Assembly: GCA_018241405.1 (NCBI GenBank)
Contig: JAFEDY010000012.1
Coordinates: 62,001 to 126,000 of the forward strand
DNA from: Pseudomonadota bacterium
GTDB lineage: Bacteria; Pseudomonadota; Gammaproteobacteria; Burkholderiales; Burkholderiaceae_C
Direction: 5' to 3'
Length of the DNA stretch: 64,000 nucleotides
Part shown: positions 26,787 to 35,629 of the stretch, one piece after another
Numbering within the stretch: the stretch's first letter is position 1
Layout of the letters: every line of letters starts with the position of its first letter
The notes under the pieces: generated by a model
Database searches by the model: none
Told to the model about the DNA's origin: nothing
The model's input: only the letters and a program-made list of their open reading frames with translations
Made by a program: the position numbers and the translations under genes

Positions 26787-27803
26787 ATGAAAAACACCAA
26801 CGAAGGCGTGGCGGCCTACGGCTCTCCACAGGAACCCGCCCGGCAGGGCAGGCTCGGCTACCTGCCGGTATCGCTGTTCGGCTCGGTCATGGGCCTGGTG
26901 GGCCTGTCGGGGGCGTGGAATCTCGCCGTCCACCTCTGGGGTGCGCCGGGATGGGTGTCCACTGCCATCGGACTGCTGGCGGTCGCGGCCTTTGTGGCGG
27001 TGGCAGTGGGCTACATCGTCAAGGCCAGCACCCATTTCGCGACGGTCCGGGCGGAGTATGAGCACCCGGTCGCCGGCAACCTGTTTGGCACCGTCTTCAT
27101 CAGTCTGCTGCTGTTGCCCATCCCGCTGTCGGGCTACAGCCTGCCGCTGGCACGCGGCCTGTGGGTGCTGGGTACCATCGGCATGCTGGTCTTTGCCTGG
27201 CAGATCATGTCGCGCTGGCTCAGCCAGCGCCAGCAGACCGCGCATGCCACCCCGGCCTGGATCGTCCCCGTGGTGGGCCTGATCGACATTCCGCTGGCCA
27301 CGCCCGTGCTGCAGTGGGACTGGGCCGGACAGATCGCGTTCTTTTCCCTGGTCGTCGGGCTGTTCTTTGCGCTGCCGCTCTTCACGCTGATTTTTTCGCG
27401 CCTGCTGTTCGAGGAGCCGCTGGCCCCCGGCATGCAGCCCTCGCTGATGATTCTGCTGGCGCCGTTTGCCGTGGGTTTTTCGGCCTATGTGACCACGCTG
27501 GCCCGGATCGACCTCTTCGCCAGCGCGCTGTACATGCTCACCCTCTTCCTGCTGGGAGTCCTGTTGGGGCGCCTGAAGAATCTGGCGCGCAGCTGCCCGT
27601 TTCGCCTGTCCTGGTGGTCCGTCAGCTTCCCTCTGGCAGCAGCCGCGGGCTGCGCCATCCGTTATGCCGGCCAGGTCGACAACCTCTTCACCCAGAGCGT
27701 GGCCATGCTGCTGCTGGCGCTGGCGACCATCGTCATCCTGGGCATGACGGCGCAGACGCTGCTGGCGGTCGCGCGCGGCGACCTGCACAGGCTGGCAGGC
27801 TGA
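26787..27803 (+). CDS. SLAC1/TehA-family anion or tellurite-resistance transporter
   Basis: 338-aa inner-membrane protein with about ten hydrophobic helices. The pattern LPVSLFGSVMGLVGLSGAW at residues 25-43 and the repeated paired helices fit the TehA/SLAC1/Mae1 dicarboxylate and anion channel family. Members move C4-dicarboxylates, chloride, sulfite or cause tellurite resistance; which applies here is unknown. The start is at MKNTNEG with a GGAGG site 7 bases upstream. Convergent with the LplT-PlsC gene (19-base gap). A palindrome 140 bases upstream may control it. Confidence 0.88.
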   Translation: MKNTNEGVAAYGSPQEPARQGRLGYLPVSLFGSVMGLVGLSGAWNLAVHLWGAPGWVSTAIGLLAVAAFVAVAVGYIVKASTHFATVRAEYEHPVAGNLFGTVFISLLLLPIPLSGYSLPLARGLWVLGTIGMLVFAWQIMSRWLSQRQQTAHATPAWIVPVVGLIDIPLATPVLQWDWAGQIAFFSLVVGLFFALPLFTLIFSRLLFEEPLAPGMQPSLMILLAPFAVGFSAYVTTLARIDLFASALYMLTLFLLGVLLGRLKNLARSCPFRLSWWSVSFPLAAAAGCAIRYAGQVDNLFTQSVAMLLLALATIVILGMTAQTLLAVARGDLHRLAG

Positions 27804-27822
27804 AGCGACGCACTGGCGCCCA

Positions 27823-29727
27823 TCACCCCCGGGCGAGCAGCCTCGCCACCTGCGCGCGCAGCGCTTCGGGCTGCACGCGGGCTGCGGCGGTGCCGGGGCC
27901 GACGTTCAGGCCGACGCGGCTCCACACGCCGCGCCGGAACGGTCGCACCATGGCCCCGCCCTGCTCTATGCGGCTGAAGAACGAGCCCCACAGGTGGGTC
28001 AGCGCCATGGGCACGACGGGGGCATCCACCCCGTCGGCCTGGGCGCGCTCGATGATCTTCATGATGCCGCCCTTGAAGGGTTGCAGCTGCCCGTCGCGGG
28101 TGATGCCGCCCTCGGGGAAGATGGCCAGCAGGTCGCCTTCCCTGAGCACCTGCGCGGCGCGCTCGAAGGCGGCCTCGTAGGTAGCGGGGTCTTCCTTCTG
28201 CGGCGCCACGGGTATGGCCTTGGCCAGGCGAAACAGCGCGCCCAGCACCGGGATGCGGAAGATGCGGTGGTCCATGAGGAAGTAGATGGGCCGCGGGCTG
28301 GCGGCCATGAGCAGCACGGCATCGACGAAGCTCACATGGTTGCAGGCCAGGATGGCGGCGCCGGCGGTAGGGATGTGTTCGTCGCCACGCACCTTGTAGC
28401 GGTAGATGCAGCGCGACATCACCCAGGCGACGAAGCGCAACAGGTATTCGGGCACCAGCATGAAGATGTAGAAGGCCACGATGGCGTTGGCGATTGCGGT
28501 GAACAAAAAGATCTGCGGCACCGTGAAGCCCGCCGACAGCAGGGCGCCGGCCAGCACGGCGCTGGCGATCATGAACAGGGCATTCAGGATGTTGTTGGCG
28601 GCGATGATGCGCGCGCGGTGCGTGGGCTGGCTGCGCATCTGGATCAGCGCGTACATGGGCACGCTGTACAGGCCGGCGAACAGGCTGAGCAGCAGCAGGT
28701 CGAGCATCACGCGCCAATGCGCGCCCTGGGCGAGAAACATGGCCAGGGCCATCACCGGCGCATCCGGCAGGCTGCGCGAGGCGAAATACAGGTCCACGGC
28801 AAACACGCTCATGCCGATGGCGCCCAGCGGCACCAGGCCGATCTCCACGTGGCGGCGCGAGAGCACTTCGCACAAGAGCGACCCCACACCTATGCCCACC
28901 GAGAACACCACCAGCAGGAGCGAGGCCACCTGCTCGTCGCCATGCAGCACCTGCTTGGCAAAGCTGGGGAATTGCGAGAGGAACACGGCGCCAAAGAACC
29001 ACATCCAGCTGATGCCCAGCAGCGAGCGGAACACGACGATGTTCTCGTGCGCCAGCTTGAGGTTGCGCCAGGTCTCGCTCACCGGGTTCCAGTTCACCGT
29101 CAGACCCGGGTCGGTGGCAGGAGCCAGCGGAATCGCCTGCGCCACCAGCCGCCCGGCCAGCGCCAGCGTTACGCAGGCCACGGCCACGGCGGTGTGGCCC
29201 ACGCCCGGCAGGGCGACGAGCAGGCCGCCCGCCACGTTGCCCAGCAGGATGGCGACGAAGGTGCCCATCTCCACCATGCCGTTGCCGCCGGTCAGTTCGC
29301 GCTCGGTGAGGGCCTGCGGCAGATAGGCGAACTTGACGGGCCCGAACAGCGTGGAATGCAGGCCCATCAGGAACACACAGCCCAGCAGCACGGCCGCGCT
29401 GGCGGCCACGAAGCCCGCAGCCGCCAGCAACATGATGGCGATTTCCAGGTTCTTCACGAAGCGGATGATGCGGGTCTTCTCGATTTTGTCGGTCAGCTGC
29501 CCGGCCGTGGCCGAAAACAGCAGGAACGGCAGGATGAACAGTGCGCCTATGGCCAGCCCGGCGAGCGTCGGCGGCAGCCAGGACACCCGCAGCTGATAGG
29601 TCACCATGACGGTGAAGGCGAACTTGAACAGGTTGTCATTGGCCGCGCCGGCAAACTGCGTCCAGAAGAACGGGGCGAAGCGGCGCTGGCGCAGCAGCGC
29701 AAACTGGTTGGAGTGGGTGTCGCTCAT
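27823..29727 (-). CDS. LplT-like MFS transporter fused to PlsC acyltransferase
   Basis: 634-aa fusion. The first 420 residues are a 12-helix MFS domain resembling the lysophospholipid transporter LplT (FFWTQFAGAANDNLFK). The C-terminal part (about 440-634) is a PlsC acyltransferase with the catalytic NHVSFVD motif near 462 and FPEGGIT near 534. In E. coli LplT flips lysophospholipids and Aas re-acylates them; Aas also has an acyl-ACP synthetase domain that is absent here. The start is MSDTHSNQF; the longer frame upstream runs through the operator region. Likely role: lysophospholipid salvage (inference). Confidence 0.9.
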   Translation of the reverse strand: MSDTHSNQFALLRQRRFAPFFWTQFAGAANDNLFKFAFTVMVTYQLRVSWLPPTLAGLAIGALFILPFLLFSATAGQLTDKIEKTRIIRFVKNLEIAIMLLAAAGFVAASAAVLLGCVFLMGLHSTLFGPVKFAYLPQALTERELTGGNGMVEMGTFVAILLGNVAGGLLVALPGVGHTAVAVACVTLALAGRLVAQAIPLAPATDPGLTVNWNPVSETWRNLKLAHENIVVFRSLLGISWMWFFGAVFLSQFPSFAKQVLHGDEQVASLLLVVFSVGIGVGSLLCEVLSRRHVEIGLVPLGAIGMSVFAVDLYFASRSLPDAPVMALAMFLAQGAHWRVMLDLLLLSLFAGLYSVPMYALIQMRSQPTHRARIIAANNILNALFMIASAVLAGALLSAGFTVPQIFLFTAIANAIVAFYIFMLVPEYLLRFVAWVMSRCIYRYKVRGDEHIPTAGAAILACNHVSFVDAVLLMAASPRPIYFLMDHRIFRIPVLGALFRLAKAIPVAPQKEDPATYEAAFERAAQVLREGDLLAIFPEGGITRDGQLQPFKGGIMKIIERAQADGVDAPVVPMALTHLWGSFFSRIEQGGAMVRPFRRGVWSRVGLNVGPGTAAARVQPEALRAQVARLLARG

Positions 29728-29819
29728 GGTGGGTGCTTGTATCAAAGTGCAGCGCATTGTGCGCACAAAGCCTTGGCAACGCCGCGTCCAATGGGACTTT
29801 GTGGCCTGAATCACACTAC

Positions 29820-29840
29820 TGGTATCGTATTTCGATACCA
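29820..29840. promoter_or_regulatory. Palindromic operator candidate of the XRE regulator / LplT-PlsC promoter region
   Basis: TGGTATCG-TATTT-CGATACCA, perfect 8-base arms, ending 8 bases before the XRE gene start and 93 bases upstream of the divergent LplT-PlsC gene. Position suggests autoregulation by the XRE protein. The core GTATC-N7-GATAC also occurs at 26631-26647. Confidence 0.6.
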
Positions 29841-29848
29841 TCCATGGC

Positions 29849-30592
29849 ATGAGCACCACCGCAGACTTGGTCAAGGCCCTGAAAAAAGAACTCAAGGCCG
29901 CCCAGATGACCTATGCCGACCTGGCCCAGGCGCTGGGCATGGCCGAGTCCAGCGTCAAGCGCATGCTGGCGCGCGGCGACATGCCGCTGTCGCGCATAGA
30001 CGCCATCTGCCGCGCGCTGCGGATCGACTTTGCCGACCTGGCGCGGCGCGTGGCCGACAACCAGCCCCTGCTGGCCGAGCTGAGCCAGGAGCAGGAGCGC
30101 GCCGTGGTGGCCGACAAGCGGCTGCTGCTGATGGCCATCTGCGTGCTGAGCCAGTGGACGCTGGAGCAGGTCACCAGCGCCTACCGCCTGAGCGAGGCCG
30201 AGGCGGTGAAATACCTCGCCCAGCTCGACCGCCTGGGCATCATCGAACTGCGCCCGCTGAACCGCTACCGGCTCAAGCTGGCCAAGACCTTCCGCTGGCG
30301 TCCGCATGGCCCGGTGATGGAGTTCTTTAGGGAGAACGCCCTGCTCGACTACTTCAGCGGTGGTTTCGACGGCGCGGGCGAAGGCCTGCTGCTGGTGCAC
30401 GGCTCCATCGCCCGCAGCCTGGCGCCGGCGCTGGTGGAGCGCCTGCAGCGCGTGGCCCAGGATTTTGCCCAGCAGCACTTGGCCGACCAGCGCCTGCCCG
30501 AGCAGGAACGCGAGGGCTACACCCTGCTGCTCGCCATGCGCAGTTGGGAGTTCGCGGCCTTTGCGCAAATGCGCCGCGCGGCGCGCATCTGA
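29849..30592 (+). CDS. XRE-family transcriptional regulator
   Basis: 247-aa cytosolic protein. An N-terminal HTH (about 5-60) has the pattern MTYADLAQALGMAESSVKRMLARG. The rest (75-247) is an alpha-helical ligand or dimer domain with no recognisable enzyme motif; a second winged-helix-like segment near 105-150 (LEQVTSAYRLSEAEAVKYL) is possible. It is divergent from the LplT-PlsC fusion and has a perfect palindrome just before its start, so it probably controls itself and the lipid gene. Ligand unknown. Confidence 0.85.
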   Translation: MSTTADLVKALKKELKAAQMTYADLAQALGMAESSVKRMLARGDMPLSRIDAICRALRIDFADLARRVADNQPLLAELSQEQERAVVADKRLLLMAICVLSQWTLEQVTSAYRLSEAEAVKYLAQLDRLGIIELRPLNRYRLKLAKTFRWRPHGPVMEFFRENALLDYFSGGFDGAGEGLLLVHGSIARSLAPALVERLQRVAQDFAQQHLADQRLPEQEREGYTLLLAMRSWEFAAFAQMRRAARI

Positions 30593-30676
30593 ATGTCCCC
30601 ACAATGGCGTGGTTTTCGCAGCACCTACACCATGTTGCGCACACCCGTACTGATCCACCACAAGGAAGCCCACGCC

Positions 30677-31666
30677 ATGCACCCTCTTCTACGGCGCGCC
30701 GCCGCTGCCGCGGCCCTGCTGCTGAGCGCCGCCTCTGCCCTTGCCCAGGCCGGCGACTGGCCGCGCCAGCCCATCACGCTCATCATGGGCTTTCCGGCCG
30801 GCTCGGGCGTGGACGTGGTGGCGCGTGCGGTGCAGGAGCCCCTGAGCCAGAAGCTCGGCCAGCCCATCGTCATCGACTACAAGTCGGGCGCTGCCGGCAA
30901 CATCGCCAGCGAGTACGTGGCCCATGCCAGGCCCGACGGCTACACGCTGGTCTTCGGCACCGCCGCCACGCATGGCAGCAACGCGGCGCTGTACAAGAGC
31001 CTGCCGTTCGACGTGGAGGCCGACTTCGTGCCCGTGGGCCCGCTGATCGATGTGTCCAATGTGCTCACCATCAACCCCAGCGTGATCGACGCCAGGAACC
31101 TCAAGGAGTTCGTCGAGATCGTCAAGGCCAACCCGGGCAAGTTCAACTACGCCTCCACCGGCAACGGCGCCGGCACGCACATGGCGTTTGCCGAGTTCAA
31201 CGCCCGCCTGGGCCTGGACATGGTGCATGTGCCCTACAAGGGCGGCCCCGAGGCCATCACCTCGGTGCTGCGCGGCGAGACCTGCTGCATCATGAACCAG
31301 GTGCAGACCGTGCTGGCGCACTACAAGAGCGGCAAGGTACGCCTGCTGGGCATCACCACGGCCAAGCCCGTGGCGGCCGTGGCCGAGGTGCCCACCATCG
31401 CCTCCAGCGGCATTCCCGGCACCCAGGGCTTTGACAGCTCGATCTGGTTCGGCATCTTCGCGCCCAAGGGCACGGACGCCGCCGTGGTGCGCAAGCTGAG
31501 CACCGCGCTGCGCCAGGTGCTGGAGCAGCCGGACATCCGCCAGCGCTTCGAGTCGCAGGGCAACACCGTGCGCATCGAGACGCCCGAGCAGTTCCGCCAG
31601 ACCGTGCACAAGGACCGCGCCAAATGGGCGCAGGTGGTCAAGGACGCGAAAATCAGCATCAACTGA
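30677..31666 (+). CDS. Bug/TctC-family tricarboxylate-type solute-binding protein
   Basis: 329-aa exported protein with a signal peptide (about 1-25, SALAQ cleavage). Bug family motifs are visible: WPRQPITLIMGFPAGSGVDVV, ARPDGYTLVFGTAA, NYASTGNGAGTHMAF and VPYKGG. It binds carboxylate or aromatic-acid substrates in the periplasm. No TctA/TctB membrane partner is nearby. The start MHPLLRRAA has AAGGAA upstream. It is first of three plus-strand genes with a flavin monooxygenase and a CMD/AhpD protein, suggesting a shared uptake-degradation function (inference). Confidence 0.92.
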   Translation: MHPLLRRAAAAAALLLSAASALAQAGDWPRQPITLIMGFPAGSGVDVVARAVQEPLSQKLGQPIVIDYKSGAAGNIASEYVAHARPDGYTLVFGTAATHGSNAALYKSLPFDVEADFVPVGPLIDVSNVLTINPSVIDARNLKEFVEIVKANPGKFNYASTGNGAGTHMAFAEFNARLGLDMVHVPYKGGPEAITSVLRGETCCIMNQVQTVLAHYKSGKVRLLGITTAKPVAAVAEVPTIASSGIPGTQGFDSSIWFGIFAPKGTDAAVVRKLSTALRQVLEQPDIRQRFESQGNTVRIETPEQFRQTVHKDRAKWAQVVKDAKISIN

Positions 31667-31683
31667 CCCCCCTGGGCTTTCCT

Positions 31684-33150
31684 ATGTCCGATTCGCCCCC
31701 CAAGACTGCGGCCGGCCTGGCCGCCCTCGAAGAACGCCTGGCGCATGACCTGCTGACGCTGAACTGGCGCGCCCGCCCCTGGCTGCCCGCGCGCAGCCAT
31801 GGCGGGCAGCCGGTCATCGACGTGCTCGTCATCGGCGCCGGCCAGGCGGGCCTGGCCGCCAGCATGGCGTTGGCGCAGCAGGGCATAGCCGCCGTGCTGC
31901 TCGATCGCGCCCCCGCCGACTACGAGGGGCCCTGGGCCACGACGGCGCGCATGGAGACGCTGCGCTCGCCCAAGGAGCTCACGGGCCCGGCGCTGGGTGT
32001 TCCGTCGCTCACCTTCCGCGCCTGGTTCGAGGCCCAGTGGGGGCGCGACGCCTGGGATGCGCTGGACAAGATCCCGCGCCTGCAGTGGATGGATTACCTG
32101 CGCTGGTACCGCCGCGTGACCGAGGCCGACGTGCGCAACCAGCACGCCGTCACCGCCCTGCGCCCACGCGGCGACGCGCTGGTGGAGGTCGATGTGCAGA
32201 CAAGCGCCGGCAGCGCCACCTGGCTCGCGCGCCGCGTGGTGCTGGCCACGGGCCGCGACGGCCTGGGCGGGCCGCAGATACCGGCCTTCATGCGGGGCGT
32301 GGATCGCGCGCTATGGGCGCATTCTTCCGACGTGCTGGACTACGCGACCCTGGCGGGCAAGCGCGTCGGTGTGATCGGCGTGGGCTCGTCGGCCATGGAC
32401 AGCGCGGGCACGGCGCTGGAATGCGGCGCCGCCAGCGTAGACCTGATCGCGCGCCGCGCCGCCATGCCCACGGTGAACAAGTCCAAGGGCTCGGGCGTGC
32501 CGGGGCTGACGCAGGGGCACCACGAGCTGCCCGACGCCTGGAAATGGCGCATACGCCACTACATCAACGCCAGCCAGGTGCCGCCGCCGCAGGGCAGCAC
32601 GCTGCGCGTGTCGCGCCACCCGCACGCGTTCTTCCACTTCGGCTGTGCGGTGCAGCGCGTGGAACGGGTGGGCGATGCACTGCACGTGAGCACCAGCCAG
32701 GGCCGCTTTGCCTTCGACTTCCTGATCCTGGCCACGGGCTTTGCCATTGACTGGGCGCAGAAGCCCGAGTTCGCGTCCGTCGCGCCGCATGTGCGCAGCT
32801 GGGGCGAGCGCTACCAGGCCCCCGAGGGCGAAGAGGACCGCGAGCTGTTCGACTCACCCGACCTCGGCCCCCTGTTCGAGCTGCGCGAAAAGTCGCCCGG
32901 CGCCTGCCCCGGGCTGGACCGCATCCACTGCTTCTGCTACCCCGCGGCGCTGTCGCACGGCACGGTGTCAGGCGACATACCCGCCATCAGCGACGGCGCC
33001 AGGCGCCTGGCCAGCGGCATTGCCGGCCTGCTGTATGCAGAGGACGTGGAGCACCACTTTGCCGTGCTGCAGGCCTATGCCGAACCCGAACTGCTGGGCA
33101 ACGAGTGGACGCCCGCCGACACCTCCCAACGCGTACAGCAAAAGCCATGA
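31684..33150 (+). CDS. Flavin-dependent monooxygenase-like NAD(P)/FAD oxidoreductase
   Basis: 488-aa cytosolic flavoprotein. The FAD-binding GxGxxG (VLVIGAGQAGLAAS) is at residues 48-60 and a second Rossmann motif VIGVGSSAMDSA near 230. LATGRDGLGGP and LATGFAIDW are the usual ATG motifs. Resembles flavin-containing or Baeyer-Villiger-type monooxygenases, though the FMO fingerprint is not clear. The start lies 17 bases after the Bug gene stop and the stop overlaps the next gene by 4 bases. Substrate unknown. Confidence 0.87.
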   Translation: MSDSPPKTAAGLAALEERLAHDLLTLNWRARPWLPARSHGGQPVIDVLVIGAGQAGLAASMALAQQGIAAVLLDRAPADYEGPWATTARMETLRSPKELTGPALGVPSLTFRAWFEAQWGRDAWDALDKIPRLQWMDYLRWYRRVTEADVRNQHAVTALRPRGDALVEVDVQTSAGSATWLARRVVLATGRDGLGGPQIPAFMRGVDRALWAHSSDVLDYATLAGKRVGVIGVGSSAMDSAGTALECGAASVDLIARRAAMPTVNKSKGSGVPGLTQGHHELPDAWKWRIRHYINASQVPPPQGSTLRVSRHPHAFFHFGCAVQRVERVGDALHVSTSQGRFAFDFLILATGFAIDWAQKPEFASVAPHVRSWGERYQAPEGEEDRELFDSPDLGPLFELREKSPGACPGLDRIHCFCYPAALSHGTVSGDIPAISDGARRLASGIAGLLYAEDVEHHFAVLQAYAEPELLGNEWTPADTSQRVQQKP

Positions 33151-34256
33151 CCGACACCATCGACCAGCTCGTCCGCCTGGACAACGCCCCCCATGCCCAG
33201 GCCGTGCGCCAGCAGCGCGCCAAGGCCGTCACCGCCACCCAGGCCTGCGAAGACTTGCTGCTGGCGCCCGATCTGCCCGGCGGCCTGACCCTGGCCGAGC
33301 GCCTGGCCGTGGCCCAGGGCGTGGCAGCCGCCAGCGGTGTGGCGGCGCTGGCCGCGCACTATGGCGCGCGCCTGGCCAGCGTGCCTACGCCGGTGCAGGA
33401 CGCACGCTGGCGGGCCATCACCCATTTCACCGGCCTGCTGGCCACGCGGCCCGCGGCCGCCGACCGCGCCGCCCTGCTGGCCCTGCCCGCGGCCGGCCTG
33501 GCCACCGAGGATGTGGTGCTGCTGGCGCAACTCATAGGCTTTGCCGCCTACCAGGCGCGCCTGGCCGCGGGCGTGGCGGCGCTGGCCGCGCTGGGCCCGG
33601 CGGATGCTGCCGCGGCCCAACCCGCGCCCAGCGCACCCGAGGCGCCCTTCGTGCACCCCGCCCACCTGCCCGCACCCGGCGAGCCGCTGCGCATCAACGG
33701 CTACACCAGCGAGACGCTGGACTGGAAGGCCTGGCTTCCCGTGGTGGACCCGGCCAGCGCCAGCGCCGAGCAGATCGCCGTGCTGGACGCGAGCCACCCC
33801 AAGGCACGCACATCCGACTTCTACCTCACGCTGGCACACCAGCCGCAGGTGCTGGCCGAGCGCTCGCAGGCCTTCAACGCCATCATGTACGCGCCCGGCG
33901 GCCTGCCGCGTGCCGAGCGCGAGCTGGCCACCACCGTGGTCTCGCGCATCAACGGCTGTGTGTACTGCGCGTCGGTGCATGCACAGCGCTTTGAGCAGCT
34001 GGCCAAGCGCAACGACGTGATCGCGCAGGTCTTCACCGACCCCGGCAGTGCCGGCACCCATGCGCGCGAACGCGCCCTCGTACAGGCCAGCGCGGCGCTC
34101 ACGCATGCGCCCGGCGGGTTCGGGCCGCAGCACCTGGCCGCGCTGCGCGCCGCAGGCCTGAGCGATCTGGAACTGCTGGATACGGTGCATGCCGTGGCCC
34201 TGTTTGCCTGGGCCAACCGCCTGATGCTCAACCTGGGCGAGGCCGTACACCCTTAG
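33147..34256 (+). CDS. Fused CMD-domain / AhpD-like peroxidase-related protein
   Basis: 369-aa protein with two halves. The N-terminal half (about 1-170) resembles a CMD-type helical domain; the C-terminal half (about 180-369) is AhpD-like with the redox pair CVYC (about C271, C274) and a following H278. In related genomes the two domains are often separate adjacent genes (Avi_7170- and Avi_7169-type families), so this seems a fusion. Such proteins accompany flavin monooxygenases and may remove peroxide or act on a thiol intermediate. The start overlaps the monooxygenase stop (ATGA). Confidence 0.8.
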   Translation: MTDTIDQLVRLDNAPHAQAVRQQRAKAVTATQACEDLLLAPDLPGGLTLAERLAVAQGVAAASGVAALAAHYGARLASVPTPVQDARWRAITHFTGLLATRPAAADRAALLALPAAGLATEDVVLLAQLIGFAAYQARLAAGVAALAALGPADAAAAQPAPSAPEAPFVHPAHLPAPGEPLRINGYTSETLDWKAWLPVVDPASASAEQIAVLDASHPKARTSDFYLTLAHQPQVLAERSQAFNAIMYAPGGLPRAERELATTVVSRINGCVYCASVHAQRFEQLAKRNDVIAQVFTDPGSAGTHARERALVQASAALTHAPGGFGPQHLAALRAAGLSDLELLDTVHAVALFAWANRLMLNLGEAVHP

Positions 34257-34262
34257 ACAGTA

Positions 34263-34309
34263 AATTTGATAGCGCTTTGCGCTTGATGGACGAGCGCTGC
34301 AGCCCCAAC
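34263..34309 (+). repeat. Dispersed ATAGCTGC-type repeat in a convergent gap
   Basis: TTTGATAGCGCTTTGCGCTTG followed by GATGGACGAGCGCTGCAGCCC, close to the family consensus. It fills most of the 58-base space between the CMD/AhpD gene and the FIST gene, where both transcripts end. Confidence 0.6.
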
Positions 34310-34314
34310 AAGCT

Positions 34315-35601
34315 TCAATGCTCCGCGCCGGATCCGGCGAACACCGTGAGTACGCCGGTGTAGCCATATAGCCGGTGCGCCGCGATCTCACCCGCAGCAA
34401 AGAAGCCCGTGAGTGGCACGTCGCCCAGTGCCTGGCGCACGATCTTCAGCTCGGCGCTCGGTCCACCAAAATGCGGGCCGCCGCGGCCCGAGCAGCTCAC
34501 ATAGACGGCGCCACAGATGCGGCGTGCGGGAATCTGCTCGCCGCCATGCACGGAGCCACTGCCCGCGGAAACCTCCTGCGGGGTCTCAAGCTCGGGCGCA
34601 AGCTCCTCCCTGATTTCGGCACAGATGCGCACCAGGTCGGCGCGCGCTGCGCCCACGTGGCGATGGCAGAAGGCCAGCCGCATGCCCACGTCCACATGAT
34701 CGGCCAGGGCCACGCCGCCGCGCCCGACATCCAGGCCCACGATATGGCGCACACGTGTGTCGGCATCGAACTGGCCCTTGTGCTGCGGCAGCGGCGCATC
34801 CGCATCCGACAGACCCGCCAGCGTGGCCCGCACGGCCCGCAGCGCTGTCTGCCTGTCACCCTCCAGGCTCACGTCCAGGTCATCGAGCAGCACATCGAGT
34901 GCGGGCCGGCCATCGAGGCTGAGCACCACGTTGTCCCGCGCCTCGGTGATGGCAAGCTGGGTGCCAATGGGCTGGCAGCCCTGCGTGACGCGCGACACCA
35001 GATCCACCTGATGCCCGAAGGCCACTCCCGACAGCCCGCCCGACAGCACGCCACCCGAGGCGCCATCTTCGCCCGCTCGGCAGGCAAACTGCACGCTGCG
35101 CCCGCGGCTGGCGGTCACGCCACCAAACAGGTAGCCGCTGGCCGTACGCTCCGCCATCTCGGCCAGCAGCTCGGCCAGATCGGGCGTATGACCGTCGGCA
35201 TGTACCAGGGCGGTGTGCGCATCAAGGCTTTGCCGGCCCGCCTGCGAGGCGCCATGCTGCACAGGCGCCAGGCCCGAAAACACGCGGTACTGCGCAGCAG
35301 GCACGTCGCACAACATGAGTGACAGGGCTGGCTCGTCGAAATACTCGGCGTTGTTGCCGGCCACGCCCACGCCTACCGTGCCGCTCCAGTCGCTGACCGA
35401 GGGCAGTCGTGCAGCCAGGTGGTGCAAGAGTGCCTCGGCATCATCGGCATAGTGGTCGGTGATGTAGAGCAGCCCCAGGCGGGGCGCGTGCGCATAGTGC
35501 GGCTGTGCCATCTGTGCCTTGAGCCGCGCCAGCACCCGCTCGGCCGCCATCTCCCATTGTGGATGGCTGGAAACCGCGTTGGGAAACAGCTTCACGATCA
35601 C
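34315..35601 (-). CDS. FIST-domain sensory protein
   Basis: 428-aa protein with FIST N (about 25-225) and FIST C (about 235-400) domains. Typical elements are GLLYITDHYADDAEALL, GTVGVGVAG, YLFGGVTASRG, and the C-terminal FAAGEIAA...GYTGVLTVF. FIST proteins are thought to bind small ligands such as amino acids for signal transduction; some act next to chemotaxis or PAS kinases. Here the neighbour is phaM, 28 bases downstream on the same strand, with no signalling gene nearby. Function not otherwise assignable. Confidence 0.88.
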   Translation of the reverse strand: MIVKLFPNAVSSHPQWEMAAERVLARLKAQMAQPHYAHAPRLGLLYITDHYADDAEALLHHLAARLPSVSDWSGTVGVGVAGNNAEYFDEPALSLMLCDVPAAQYRVFSGLAPVQHGASQAGRQSLDAHTALVHADGHTPDLAELLAEMAERTASGYLFGGVTASRGRSVQFACRAGEDGASGGVLSGGLSGVAFGHQVDLVSRVTQGCQPIGTQLAITEARDNVVLSLDGRPALDVLLDDLDVSLEGDRQTALRAVRATLAGLSDADAPLPQHKGQFDADTRVRHIVGLDVGRGGVALADHVDVGMRLAFCHRHVGAARADLVRICAEIREELAPELETPQEVSAGSGSVHGGEQIPARRICGAVYVSCSGRGGPHFGGPSAELKIVRQALGDVPLTGFFAAGEIAAHRLYGYTGVLTVFAGSGAEH

Positions 35602-35629
35602 CCCCCGATCAACAGGCGGGGCCCTGCGG

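Noticed and set aside
27994..30330. 778-codon plus-strand open frame across LplT-PlsC and the XRE gene
   Set aside because: Runs antisense to one real gene and out of frame through another; translation rich in Gln, His, Arg and Gly.
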